Assembly (NCBI GenBank): GCA_007117185.1
Contig: SKHA01000322.1
Location: 1 to 13,268, forward strand
Direction of reading: 5' to 3'
Source: Spirochaeta sp.
GTDB taxonomy: Bacteria > Spirochaetota > Spirochaetia > DSM-27196 > Alkalispirochaetaceae
Length of the DNA stretch: 13,268 bases
The translations under genes were made by a program, and so were the position numbers. This document shows positions 1-7,525 of this stretch, piece after piece. Position 1 is the stretch's first letter. Each line of letters begins with the position of its first letter. The notes under the pieces are model-generated. The model was not told where the DNA came from. It did no database searches and worked only from the letters and a program-made list of their open reading frames with translations.

Positions 1-858
1 GACCGTTCCGATGACCGTACCGGCTTCGACGATCCGGTCCATTTCCACCTGGATGGACTCGCGGTGATAGTACAGCGAGTAGAGTCCCGGCTGGTGGACC
101 AGGACCACCGTTCCGCCGGTAATGATGCGGTCCATGGCCATTACCACCCGCCCGCGCCCCGGCGCGTAGACCGGTGTCCCCACCGGTGCCGCCCAGTCAA
201 GGCCGTTATGAACGGAGCGGGCAGACCCGCCGTCGGCGTACAGAAACGCCCGCCGATCCCCGAACCCCGAGGTCTGCCGCAGCACCCCCCTGAGGGGTAG
301 ATCAAACACCCCGTCGTGGTAGCGGTCCTGCCGGTGAAATCGCTGAAGAAGCTGCCAGAGCTCCTCGGACTGGACGGTACGAAGAGGGTCATCGGTCTGC
401 CGCAGGGCACTGACGGCGTAGTTCAGCGCGATCTGCTCGAACTGGAACGGGCGCTCTACCAGCAGGACCCGCCGCTCGATCAGCTCCACTGAGGTATCCC
501 CAACCAGAGCCACCTCCACGACGATCTCTCCACCGGCCAGCCCGTGGTCCAGGCCGAAGTGGCCGTACCAGTGATACAACCCCGATTCTCCCGACCCCAG
601 CGGCAGCGCCGGAACCTCGATAACACCACGCTGGGGAGGGGTGACCCGGATCAGCACCCGCGAGAGCTCTCCGGTGGTGACAGAGACCGTCAATACTTCA
701 CCGCGGTTTACCTCCTCGGGCACAGTAACCCGGGAGATCGTCTGAACCGGTGCCGAGGGGACCCCCGAAGGGGGACGAGGAGCTTCGCTGTCTGCCATCT
801 CCGGGGACGGGAAGAGCAACCCAAGCAACAGCAGGAGGTTCACAACCTGCGGGATCAT
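1..858 (-). CDS. M23-family (LytM/NlpD-type) metallopeptidase, 3' end cut by window edge
   Basis: Probable zinc endopeptidase that cuts peptidoglycan cross-bridges outside the cytoplasmic membrane. I translated 286 codons with no stop; the gene leaves the window at base 1. Residues about 5-17 are a leucine-rich hydrophobic stretch (NLLLLLGLLF) that could be a signal sequence, although the n-region has no basic residue. Residues about 40-150 are beta-rich and look like an Ig-like or accessory domain. The peptidase domain begins near residue 195 (TSGFGDRR), with the first zinc motif HxxxD at H217/D221 (VHNGLDWAAPVGTPVYAP), followed by GGTVVLVHQPGLYSLYYH with H265. The last zinc motif (HxH) would lie beyond the window, so catalytic competence cannot be judged. 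The ATG at 858-856 overlaps the recJ stop as ATGA, with GAGGGG 11 nt upstream, and no other in-frame start is available just upstream. It is the last visible gene of the recO-deoA-recJ cluster. The family call is firm; the physiological role is inferred. Confidence 0.88.
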   Translation of the reverse strand, partial: MIPQVVNLLLLLGLLFPSPEMADSEAPRPPSGVPSAPVQTISRVTVPEEVNRGEVLTVSVTTGELSRVLIRVTPPQRGVIEVPALPLGSGESGLYHWYGHFGLDHGLAGGEIVVEVALVGDTSVELIERRVLLVERPFQFEQIALNYAVSALRQTDDPLRTVQSEELWQLLQRFHRQDRYHDGVFDLPLRGVLRQTSGFGDRRAFLYADGGSARSVHNGLDWAAPVGTPVYAPGRGRVVMAMDRIITGGTVVLVHQPGLYSLYYHRESIQVEMDRIVEAGTVIGTV

Positions 859-2996
859 GCCGTAGCGGGCCCCTCGGTAAGCTGTCGCTCTGACCGTCTG
901 GCGTCCACAACCACCAACTGCACCGTATCGTTGCCGTTGTAATAGTTGCGGGTGAACTCGAAGACCACATCCAGACGGTCCTTCACTGCGAAATCTCGAG
1001 GAACTCGCGGCGCCCCACCCCAGAACACCGCAGGCCACTTGAAACCGCCGCCGGCAACAAGCATACGCAGGTGATCCTGTTCCTTGCCGATCAGCTGAGC
1101 CTCTTCCAGAACAACATTTCGAGCCAGGAAACGCAGTTCCCGGTTCGCCTGACCGTAGGGTTCAAAGCGACGCACAACCTCTTCCAGGGACGGTGTCAGG
1201 TATTTTGGCGGCAGTTCGGCATCGATCTCCAGCTCTGCCTCCGCCTCATCACTGATTTCCACCGACGCTGCCACACCGTCGAAACGCTCCCAGAACGCGT
1301 CCAGGCGGCTGGTAGGCAGGTTGAACCCGGCAGCCTCGTCGTGGCCGCCCCACTTCTCGAAGATATCGTCGAAGTTGTGAAGAAACCGGGTTGCCATGAA
1401 CCCCCGGGCACTGCGCACGCTGCCGATGGCCACCTCGCCAACCGCGGTCAGGACGATCGCCGGGACGTTGAAACGGCGACTGAGACGGCCGGCGATGATG
1501 CCGGTAACACCGCGATGAACTTCCGGATCATAGAGAGCGATCACCTTTCCCTGGCCCCGTTCCAGCGCCTGGTCAACCTTTGACAGGACGCTTCGCCACC
1601 CTGTCTCGCCCACCTTGCGACGCAGTTTGTTCAACTCCACGATCTCCTTCGCCAGAGCCTGCTGCTGCGGAAGGTCTTCAGAGAGGAGCAGCTCCACCGC
1701 TTTGCCCGGCGTCCCCATACGACCGCTGGCGTTGATCACCGGCGAGATATTCCACCCCACGTCCCGGCTGGCAACGGGGCGCCCGCTCAGCCCCAGAGTG
1801 GTCAGAAGAACAGCAAGACTGGGCCGGGGGTTGGTATTGAGGCGGTCAAGGCCCCAGCGGACCAGCAAGCGATTCTCGTCGGTCATGGGCATCATATCTG
1901 CCAGGGTCGCGATCGCTACCAGATCCAGGACCTCCTGCAGTGATTCCCGGATCTGGGGAAACCGGGCGTTCACCACCGACTGGTAGAGCGCAACCAGCGC
2001 ATCAATCTCTTCCGGGGGCGCCGATTGATACCGCGCCAGCTTCGAACCGGCGATCAGCTCCAGCAGGCTTTTACCGGCCAGCGCCGGAAAGAGCTCCCGG
2101 ATCTGGTCGGCCAGGTCCAGGAGGTATACTTCCACCGATCCACCCAGGGCGCGCTGCAGCAGCCGCTGCTGCAACGGTACGTCCATCGCCACCAGGGTTC
2201 GCCCCAGGAGAAACGGCCCCAGCCGGCTGGACTGCAGGTTGGCCACCCCGGGAACCAGGACCTCGCTGAGTCGATCCACCTCGATTCCGTTCTCCAGGGA
2301 GACGACTTCCACCAGAATTGTATCGTTCAGGGGACGGGCGTTGACCAGGGTAAGCTCCTGCTGGAAGAGCTCGGTCTGGCTGGCCCGCAGAGCCTGGCGG
2401 ACCTTGGCGGTGACAGCGCAGGCGCACAGCCCGTCAAAAGGGTAGCCGTCCCCGACCTTCGGGTTGATGATTGCTACCGCCGGGGGCAGGTCACCCTGCA
2501 GGTTGTGATGATCAACCACGATGGTGTCCACCCCCAGCTCCAGGCCGCGCTGGATCTCCGCAGAGCTGGTGATTCCACAGTCCACCGTGACGATAAGCGT
2601 CCCGTCTTCGGCGGCGAACTCCTCCACCACGTCCATGGTCAGGCCGTAGGAATCGTCTCCCTCGGGCACTTTCCAGGAGACGTCCAGCCCCAGCTCCCGC
2701 AGGGTTTGCACCATCACCACCGTACTGGTGATCCCGTCAACGTCGCGGTCCCCAAAGACCAGCACCCGTTCTCCCTCTTCACTGGCCGCGAGGATTCGCT
2801 CCACCGCCTCGGGCATGTCTTCGAAGAGGAACGGATCGTGCAGATAGCGCAGGTCATTCTCCAACCAGAACGGGAGGTGTTCACCCACCGTTAGCTCCCG
2901 GCGCACCAGGATTGCCGCGGTGAGCAGGTCCGTCTCAAAGCGTCGGGAGATCTCCCGGACCGACTCGGTGTCCAGGGGTGGCTTATTCCATTTCAT
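855..2996 (-). CDS. recJ: Single-stranded-DNA-specific exonuclease RecJ, enlarged form
   Basis: 5'-3' single-strand DNA exonuclease of the DHH/DHHA1 phosphoesterase family, used in RecFOR recombination and in repair. All family motifs are visible in 713 residues: GDRDVDG (82-88), VDCG (138-141), DHH (162-164), ATLADMMPM (363-371, the usual TVADVVPL), INASGRMG (421-428), HRGVTGIIAGRL (494-505), and in the DHHA1 domain GSVRSARGF (525-533) and GGHDEAAG (550-557). A C-terminal OB-type region follows. The family is usually about 550-600 residues. The excess lies mostly between about residues 205 and 350, where normal RecJ goes almost directly from the DHH-side helix to the TVAD motif. That insert is mixed helical sequence with no motif I recognise. 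Start: ATG at 2996, overlapping the deoA stop as ATGA, with GGAGGAA 11 nt upstream. The stop overlaps the next gene in the same way. Having recO in the same cluster supports a recombination-repair role. Confidence 0.95.
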   Translation of the reverse strand: MKWNKPPLDTESVREISRRFETDLLTAAILVRRELTVGEHLPFWLENDLRYLHDPFLFEDMPEAVERILAASEEGERVLVFGDRDVDGITSTVVMVQTLRELGLDVSWKVPEGDDSYGLTMDVVEEFAAEDGTLIVTVDCGITSSAEIQRGLELGVDTIVVDHHNLQGDLPPAVAIINPKVGDGYPFDGLCACAVTAKVRQALRASQTELFQQELTLVNARPLNDTILVEVVSLENGIEVDRLSEVLVPGVANLQSSRLGPFLLGRTLVAMDVPLQQRLLQRALGGSVEVYLLDLADQIRELFPALAGKSLLELIAGSKLARYQSAPPEEIDALVALYQSVVNARFPQIRESLQEVLDLVAIATLADMMPMTDENRLLVRWGLDRLNTNPRPSLAVLLTTLGLSGRPVASRDVGWNISPVINASGRMGTPGKAVELLLSEDLPQQQALAKEIVELNKLRRKVGETGWRSVLSKVDQALERGQGKVIALYDPEVHRGVTGIIAGRLSRRFNVPAIVLTAVGEVAIGSVRSARGFMATRFLHNFDDIFEKWGGHDEAAGFNLPTSRLDAFWERFDGVAASVEISDEAEAELEIDAELPPKYLTPSLEEVVRRFEPYGQANRELRFLARNVVLEEAQLIGKEQDHLRMLVAGGGFKWPAVFWGGAPRVPRDFAVKDRLDVVFEFTRNYYNGNDTVQLVVVDARRSERQLTEGPATA

Positions 2997-4333
2997 AACG
3001 CGGTCAGTTCCTCCAGGATCATCTTGCCGGCCGGTATCGGAGCGTCACCGATGACAACACCGGCTCGAACCGTCGCGATCGCCTGCTGAACCGCTTCATC
3101 CGTAGCGCCCCACAGCTCCATGAGAACCTCTCCGGAGCGCACCGGATCTCCCGGCTTCTTGAACAGGTGGAACCCCACGTCAGCGCGTACTGCATCGTCG
3201 GCCTGGCTGCGTCCCGCCCCAAGATATACCGCGGCCATGCCCACCGACCAGGCATCAAGCTTCTGGAGCGTCCCGGTTTGGTCCGCGGTGACCCGCCCGT
3301 GGACAGCAGCCCGATAGGCCCCCAACATACGATAGGTCTGCACCGGATCGCCACCCTGCAACCGGACGTTTTCCTCCCAGGCGTTCAGGGCGGAGCCGTC
3401 GGCCAGGGCCTGCTCGCACCGTGCCAGCCCCGCATCAAGATCGGGAACCAGCTTCGCCGCAACCAGCATCCACGCGGTCAGTCGCAACGTCACCTCCCTG
3501 AGGTCCTTCGTCAGGGGCCCCGCGGGAACGCGATCAATAGCCGCCGGAGCGCCCAGCAGCGCCAGGGTCTCTTCGACCTCGAGGAAGTTGCCCACTTTCT
3601 CACCCAACGGCACCGACATATCCGTAAGAACGGCAACGATTCGTTTGCCCAGGCTGGCACCGGTGTTCACCAGCGAAGTGGCCAGCGCCCGGGCGTCCTC
3701 CTCGGTCTTCATGAACGCTCCGGAACCGGTCTTGACGTCGAATACCAGCGCATCCGCCCCTTCGGCGAACTTCTTGGAGAGGATACTGGAGGTGATCAGG
3801 GGAATACTCTCTACCGTGCCGGTGACATCCCGCAACGCGTAGAGCTGCCGATCCGCCGGCACCACTGCCTTGCTCTGGCCGGTCATGGCAAACCCGCAGG
3901 AGCCGATGATCTCGGCAAAACGCTGGGGGGTCAGGTCGGTTCGATAACCGGGAATGGACTCCAGCTTGTCCAGAGTTCCCCCGGTGTGGCCCAGGGATCG
4001 GCCACTCATCATCGGCACCGAAGCGCCGCAGGCCGCCGCAAGAGGCGCCAGGATGAGTGATACCTTGTCCCCCACCCCACCGGTGGAGTGTTTGTCCACG
4101 TAATACCCGTTGATCCCCGGCAGCTGGATCGTCTCACCTGATCGGATCATCTCATCGGTGAGCAGCCCAGTCTCCCCGGCGGTCATGCCGCGGAAGAAGA
4201 TCGCCATCAACAGAGCCGAGACCTGATACTCCGGAATTGAGCCGTCCACGTATCCGCGAATAACGTGGGATATCTCCCGGGCAGTGAGTTCACCACCGTC
4301 GCGCTTTTTCAGAATGATGTCCGTTGCCCGCAT
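2993..4333 (-). CDS. deoA: Thymidine / pyrimidine-nucleoside phosphorylase (DeoA/Pdp family)
   Basis: Cytoplasmic phosphorylase that converts pyrimidine (deoxy)nucleosides plus phosphate to free base and (deoxy)ribose-1-phosphate; part of nucleoside salvage. The 446-residue length is normal. Seen in the sequence: the N-terminal helical domain, the phosphate-binding loop KHSTGGVGDK (81-90), the family signature SGRSLGHTGGTLDKLE (110-125), and the pyrimidine-binding residues R168, S183 and K187 in LYALRDVTGT...SSILSKK, spaced as in the E. coli enzyme. VFDVKTGSGAFMKTEEDA (198-215) completes the core. The wording around LYALRDVTGTVESIP and KTGSGAFMKTEEDA resembles Gram-positive Pdp (which also accepts uridine) as much as E. 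coli DeoA, so substrate range is open; pdp is an acceptable alternative symbol. The start ATG at 4333 is well supported by AGGAGG 6 nt upstream (about 4339-4344). It lies 30 bp downstream of recO and overlaps recJ by 4 nt (ATGA). Confidence 0.93.
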   Translation of the reverse strand: MRATDIILKKRDGGELTAREISHVIRGYVDGSIPEYQVSALLMAIFFRGMTAGETGLLTDEMIRSGETIQLPGINGYYVDKHSTGGVGDKVSLILAPLAAACGASVPMMSGRSLGHTGGTLDKLESIPGYRTDLTPQRFAEIIGSCGFAMTGQSKAVVPADRQLYALRDVTGTVESIPLITSSILSKKFAEGADALVFDVKTGSGAFMKTEEDARALATSLVNTGASLGKRIVAVLTDMSVPLGEKVGNFLEVEETLALLGAPAAIDRVPAGPLTKDLREVTLRLTAWMLVAAKLVPDLDAGLARCEQALADGSALNAWEENVRLQGGDPVQTYRMLGAYRAAVHGRVTADQTGTLQKLDAWSVGMAAVYLGAGRSQADDAVRADVGFHLFKKPGDPVRSGEVLMELWGATDEAVQQAIATVRAGVVIGDAPIPAGKMILEELTAL

Positions 4334-4363
4334 AAGATCCTCCTGTTCCGGCCTGCTACCAGC

Positions 4364-5128
4364 TTACAGCCAGCCGGCGGCCACCTCAAGGGTGTTCAGC
4401 GGGATGTCCACCGCTTCCTGAACCGCTCCGAGGATAAAGCGCCGCAGCGACAGCCTGGTTGCGTCGGTCACAGCCAGAGCGGCCACGCCTGAGAGAGGCA
4501 GTCCCGCCGTGGCCCCCAGCAGCCGCACCACCCCGGGGGTCACCTCGAACATATCCGCGGCCGCCCACTCCCGTCCCACCATAACCGACTCACGGCGGTC
4601 AAAATACCGCGCTTCCTCAGCAGCGAACAGCCGTTCCGACGACGCACAGACCTGCAGATCCGGCTGCACCCCCAGGATGCCCAGGTAACGCCACAGGAGG
4701 GTCATGCTCACCACCGATACAGCCGACGCTTCCAGTCGGGGAACACCGTCCAGCAGATCCAGCCCCTCCACCACCAGGTGGTACGCTCGCGCTTCCTCCC
4801 CGCCGGAGCCGAAGGTTTTCCACACAACCTCCGCCCAGAGGCTGGCGTGGCCGTAAAAGGCGAGGTTCTCAGAGAGAGAAACGGCGTAGCGCTGCACCTC
4901 GAAATCGGTAATCTTGATGCTGTCCCGGCGGCGATCAGTGTAGAGCCAGGCGGTACCCCGGGCGTAGGGAACCACTTTTCCCCGGAGAGAACTCCTGGTT
5001 GAACGAATGCCATATACCCGGGCACGAACCAGCCCAGCGTCCTCGGTGAGCAGATCCACCGTTCCGTGGGACTCACCAGAGGGAGAAAGACGCAGAATTA
5101 CCGCTGGATGTTGACTGCTGCGATTCAT
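4364..5128 (-). CDS. recO: DNA repair protein RecO
   Basis: Recombination mediator that binds single-strand DNA and, with RecR, helps load RecA onto SSB-coated gaps. With the ATG at 5128 the protein has 254 residues, normal for the family. The N-terminal OB-fold is recognisable from HPAVILRLSPSGESHGTVDL (8-27) and SSLRGKVVPYARG (46-58) through IKITDFEVQ (71-79); the rest is helical (LSENLAFYGHASLWAEVV). The four-cysteine zinc site found in many RecO proteins is absent: only one Cys remains in the C-terminal half, in VQPDLQVCASSERLF. That occurs in other RecO proteins and does not argue for a pseudogene. A TTG start at 5161 would add 11 residues but would sit directly opposite the lon start codon; I prefer the ATG. 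It is probably the first gene of the minus-strand cluster, with a promoter-like sequence immediately upstream. Confidence 0.9.
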   Translation of the reverse strand: MNRSSQHPAVILRLSPSGESHGTVDLLTEDAGLVRARVYGIRSTRSSLRGKVVPYARGTAWLYTDRRRDSIKITDFEVQRYAVSLSENLAFYGHASLWAEVVWKTFGSGGEEARAYHLVVEGLDLLDGVPRLEASAVSVVSMTLLWRYLGILGVQPDLQVCASSERLFAAEEARYFDRRESVMVGREWAAADMFEVTPGVVRLLGATAGLPLSGVAALAVTDATRLSLRRFILGAVQEAVDIPLNTLEVAAGWL

Positions 5129-5140
5129 CCTACATAGCTT
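5111..5140 (+). promoter_or_regulatory. Possible lon promoter inside the recO 5' end
   Basis: TTGACT (5111-5116, 5 of 6 to consensus) is followed after 18 nt by TAGCTT (5135-5140, only 3 of 6). Transcription would start near 5147, leaving a leader of about 14 nt before the lon ATG. The -35 box is good and the -10 box is poor, so this is a tentative call. I saw no CIRCE element or other heat-shock operator in the gap. Confidence 0.3.
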
Positions 5141-5167
5141 ATAGCATACGGAAACAGACAATGTCAG
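5138..5167 (-). promoter_or_regulatory. Probable sigma70-type promoter for recO-deoA-recJ-M23
   Basis: On the minus strand, CTGACA (5167-5162) and TATAAG (5143-5138) each match the consensus hexamers at 5 of 6 bases and are separated by 18 nt. Transcription would begin around 5131, only 2-3 nt before the recO ATG at 5128, implying a leaderless or near-leaderless mRNA. The -35 element lies inside the first codons of lon. This is pattern matching only; the local AT-rich sequence raises the chance of a coincidental match. Confidence 0.5.
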
Positions 5168-7518
5168 AACAACGAGAAATACTACCCAGCGACCAGATTC
5201 TACCCAACCGATTGTTGATGATCGCCCTGAACGGCAAGCCCGTCTTCCCCGGGCTCTTCACTCCCCTGATGATCACTACCGAGGACGACCTTGAGGTGAT
5301 CAACCAGGCCCTTGACGGGGATAAACACATCGGGCTGGTACTCACCCGGGAAGAGCAGCAGGAGCACCCCACGGTGGCGGACCTGCACCAGATCGGAACG
5401 GTGGCACGCATTCTGAAACGGATCAACCTCCCCGATGGGGGGATGAACGTCTTCGTCTCCACCCTGAAACGGTTCAGGATCCGCAAGAGCCTCTCCGGGG
5501 ACAGCCCCATTCTCGCCGCCGCGGTGGACTATCTCAGCGACGAGGAATACGACACCGACGAGGTGCGCGCCCTGACCCGGGCGATCATCAGCGAGACCAA
5601 ACAGGTCAGTGAGAATAATCCCCTCTTTTCGGAAGAGATGCGCTTGAACATGGTCAACATCGACCACCCCGGAAAGATCGCCGACTTCGTCACCAGTATC
5701 CTGAATATCGACCGTGCAGACCAGCAGGAGATCCTGGCCACCACCAACGTGCGGCAGCGGCTGGAGAAGGTGCTGGTCTTCATCAAGAAGGAGCAGGAGC
5801 TGCTGCGAATCCAGAAACGGATCCAGGGGCAGATCAACGAGAAGATCGAGAAGAGCCAGCGGGAGTACTTCCTGAAGGAAGAGCTCAAGGCGATCAAGCA
5901 GGAACTGGGGATGCCCACCGACGCCAAGACCTCGGAGTACAACCGGTTTCGGGAAGCGATTCAAGACCTGCCGATGGACCCGGAGACTCGAGAGCAGGTC
6001 GAGCAGGAGCTTGAAAAGTTTCAGCTGATGGAACCGAACTCCGCTGAGTTCACCGTCACCAGAAACTACCTCGACACGATCGTGAAGCTGCCCTGGAAGG
6101 AGCCTCCCCGACGGGATCTGGACATGCGCCGGGCCGAGCGGGTTCTGGCGGCGGACCACTACGGGCTGGAGGACGTGAAAGAGCGCATTCTCGAGTTCCT
6201 GGCGGTGCGCAAGCTGAAGAACGACAGCAAGGGTTCGATCATCTGCCTGGTGGGCCCCCCGGGGGTGGGCAAAACTTCCATCGGCAAATCCGTCGCCCGG
6301 GCGCTGGGAAAGAAGTTCTTCCGCTTTTCCGTGGGAGGCATGCGCGATGAAGCGGAGATCAAGGGGCATCGCCGGACCTACGTAGGGGCGATGCCGGGGA
6401 AGGTCCTTCAGGGGCTCAAGATCGTCGGCGAACGGGACCCGGTGTTCATGATCGACGAGATCGACAAGCTGGGGCAGAGCTTCCAGGGAGACCCGTCCTC
6501 GGCGCTGCTGGAGGTGCTGGACCCGGAGCAGAACATCGCCTTCCGGGACCACTACCTGGACCTGCCCTTTGACGTTTCCAGTATCCTCTTCATTACCACC
6601 GCCAACACCCTGGACAGCATCCCCGCGCCGCTGCTTGACCGGATGGAGGTGATCCGCCTCTCCGGGTACATCGACGAAGAGAAGATCGCCATCGCCCGGA
6701 AGTATCTGGTGCCGCGGTCGCTGCTCCGGGCGGGATTGAATAAGAAAGCGGTCAAGTACAGCAAGGCGGCGCTGCGGTCCATCGCCAACGACTGGGCCCG
6801 GGAAGCGGGGATGCGCCGGTACGAGCAGATGCTCGACAAGATTCACCGCAAACTGGCGCGGAAGCAGGTAAGCAGCCCCGATCTTCCCGAACAGTATCAG
6901 TTCGAACCGCAGGACCTGGAGCAGTACCTGGGCAAGCCGAACTTTCCAGAGGATGTGGTCAAGCAGATCACCCGGCCGGGGATGACCGTCGGGCTGGCCT
7001 GGACCCCCTACGGCGGAGACACCCTCATCATCGAAGCGATCAACAACCCCGGGAAGGGCACCTTCAAGCTCACCGGCAAGATGGGCGAGGTGATGCAGGA
7101 GTCGGCCACCATCGCCTACAGCTACATCCGATCCATCGCCGGTGGGTATGGGGTCCCGGCGGACTGGTTTGAGAAGAACGAGATCCACATCCACATCCCC
7201 GCCGGGGCCACCCCCAAGGACGGACCGTCTGCGGGGATCACCATGGCGTGCACCCTCCTCTCGCTGGCAACGGGCAGGCGCACCCGCCCGCGGCTGGCCA
7301 TGACGGGAGAGCTCTCCCTGGTCGGGCAGGTACTGCCCATCGGCGGTCTCAAGGAAAAGACGATCGCCGCTCGTCGCAACGGGATCAAGCAGGTTATCAT
7401 ACCGATGCAGAACGAGAAGGACCTTGAGGAGATACCGGATCATGTCAAAAGAGGGATTACCTTTCACCCCGTCTCCACGATGGAAGAGGTCCTGCCGCTG
7501 GTGCTTCTGGGCCGGTAG
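5161..7518 (+). CDS. lon: ATP-dependent Lon protease (LonA)
   Basis: Cytoplasmic AAA+ serine protease that degrades misfolded and regulatory proteins. The 785 residues match the E. coli enzyme in length (784). Order of domains: an N-terminal substrate-binding LON domain (about 13-205, beginning LPNRLLMIALNGKPVFPG); a long charged coiled coil (about 205-260, EKSQREYFLKEELKAIKQEL); an AAA+ module with Walker A GPPGVGKT (365-372) and Walker B VFMIDEID (428-435); then the protease domain with catalytic Ser690 in PKDGPSAGITM and Lys733 in GGLKEKTIAA. The Ser-Lys spacing of 43 equals that of E. coli Lon (679/722). All active-site residues are present, so it should be functional. The start ATG at 5161 has only a weak GGAAA ribosome site (5150-5154), but the next in-frame ATG would remove the beginning of the LON domain. 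Lon is divergent from recO and followed by vanY after 7 bp. Confidence 0.97.
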   Translation: MSEQREILPSDQILPNRLLMIALNGKPVFPGLFTPLMITTEDDLEVINQALDGDKHIGLVLTREEQQEHPTVADLHQIGTVARILKRINLPDGGMNVFVSTLKRFRIRKSLSGDSPILAAAVDYLSDEEYDTDEVRALTRAIISETKQVSENNPLFSEEMRLNMVNIDHPGKIADFVTSILNIDRADQQEILATTNVRQRLEKVLVFIKKEQELLRIQKRIQGQINEKIEKSQREYFLKEELKAIKQELGMPTDAKTSEYNRFREAIQDLPMDPETREQVEQELEKFQLMEPNSAEFTVTRNYLDTIVKLPWKEPPRRDLDMRRAERVLAADHYGLEDVKERILEFLAVRKLKNDSKGSIICLVGPPGVGKTSIGKSVARALGKKFFRFSVGGMRDEAEIKGHRRTYVGAMPGKVLQGLKIVGERDPVFMIDEIDKLGQSFQGDPSSALLEVLDPEQNIAFRDHYLDLPFDVSSILFITTANTLDSIPAPLLDRMEVIRLSGYIDEEKIAIARKYLVPRSLLRAGLNKKAVKYSKAALRSIANDWAREAGMRRYEQMLDKIHRKLARKQVSSPDLPEQYQFEPQDLEQYLGKPNFPEDVVKQITRPGMTVGLAWTPYGGDTLIIEAINNPGKGTFKLTGKMGEVMQESATIAYSYIRSIAGGYGVPADWFEKNEIHIHIPAGATPKDGPSAGITMACTLLSLATGRRTRPRLAMTGELSLVGQVLPIGGLKEKTIAARRNGIKQVIIPMQNEKDLEEIPDHVKRGITFHPVSTMEEVLPLVLLGR

Positions 7519-7525
7519 GGGCACC

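Noticed and set aside
2025..2894. 289-codon plus-strand frame opposite recJ
   Set aside because: Shadow of recJ; composition typical of antisense GC-rich coding sequence.
3167..4060. 297-codon plus-strand frame opposite deoA/pdp
   Set aside because: Shadow of a clearly functional phosphorylase; its sequence shows no domain-like pattern.
5129..5161. TTG start for recO at 5161, adding 11 residues
   Set aside because: It would place the recO start directly opposite the lon start and over the best recO promoter; the added residues do not belong to the RecO OB-fold.
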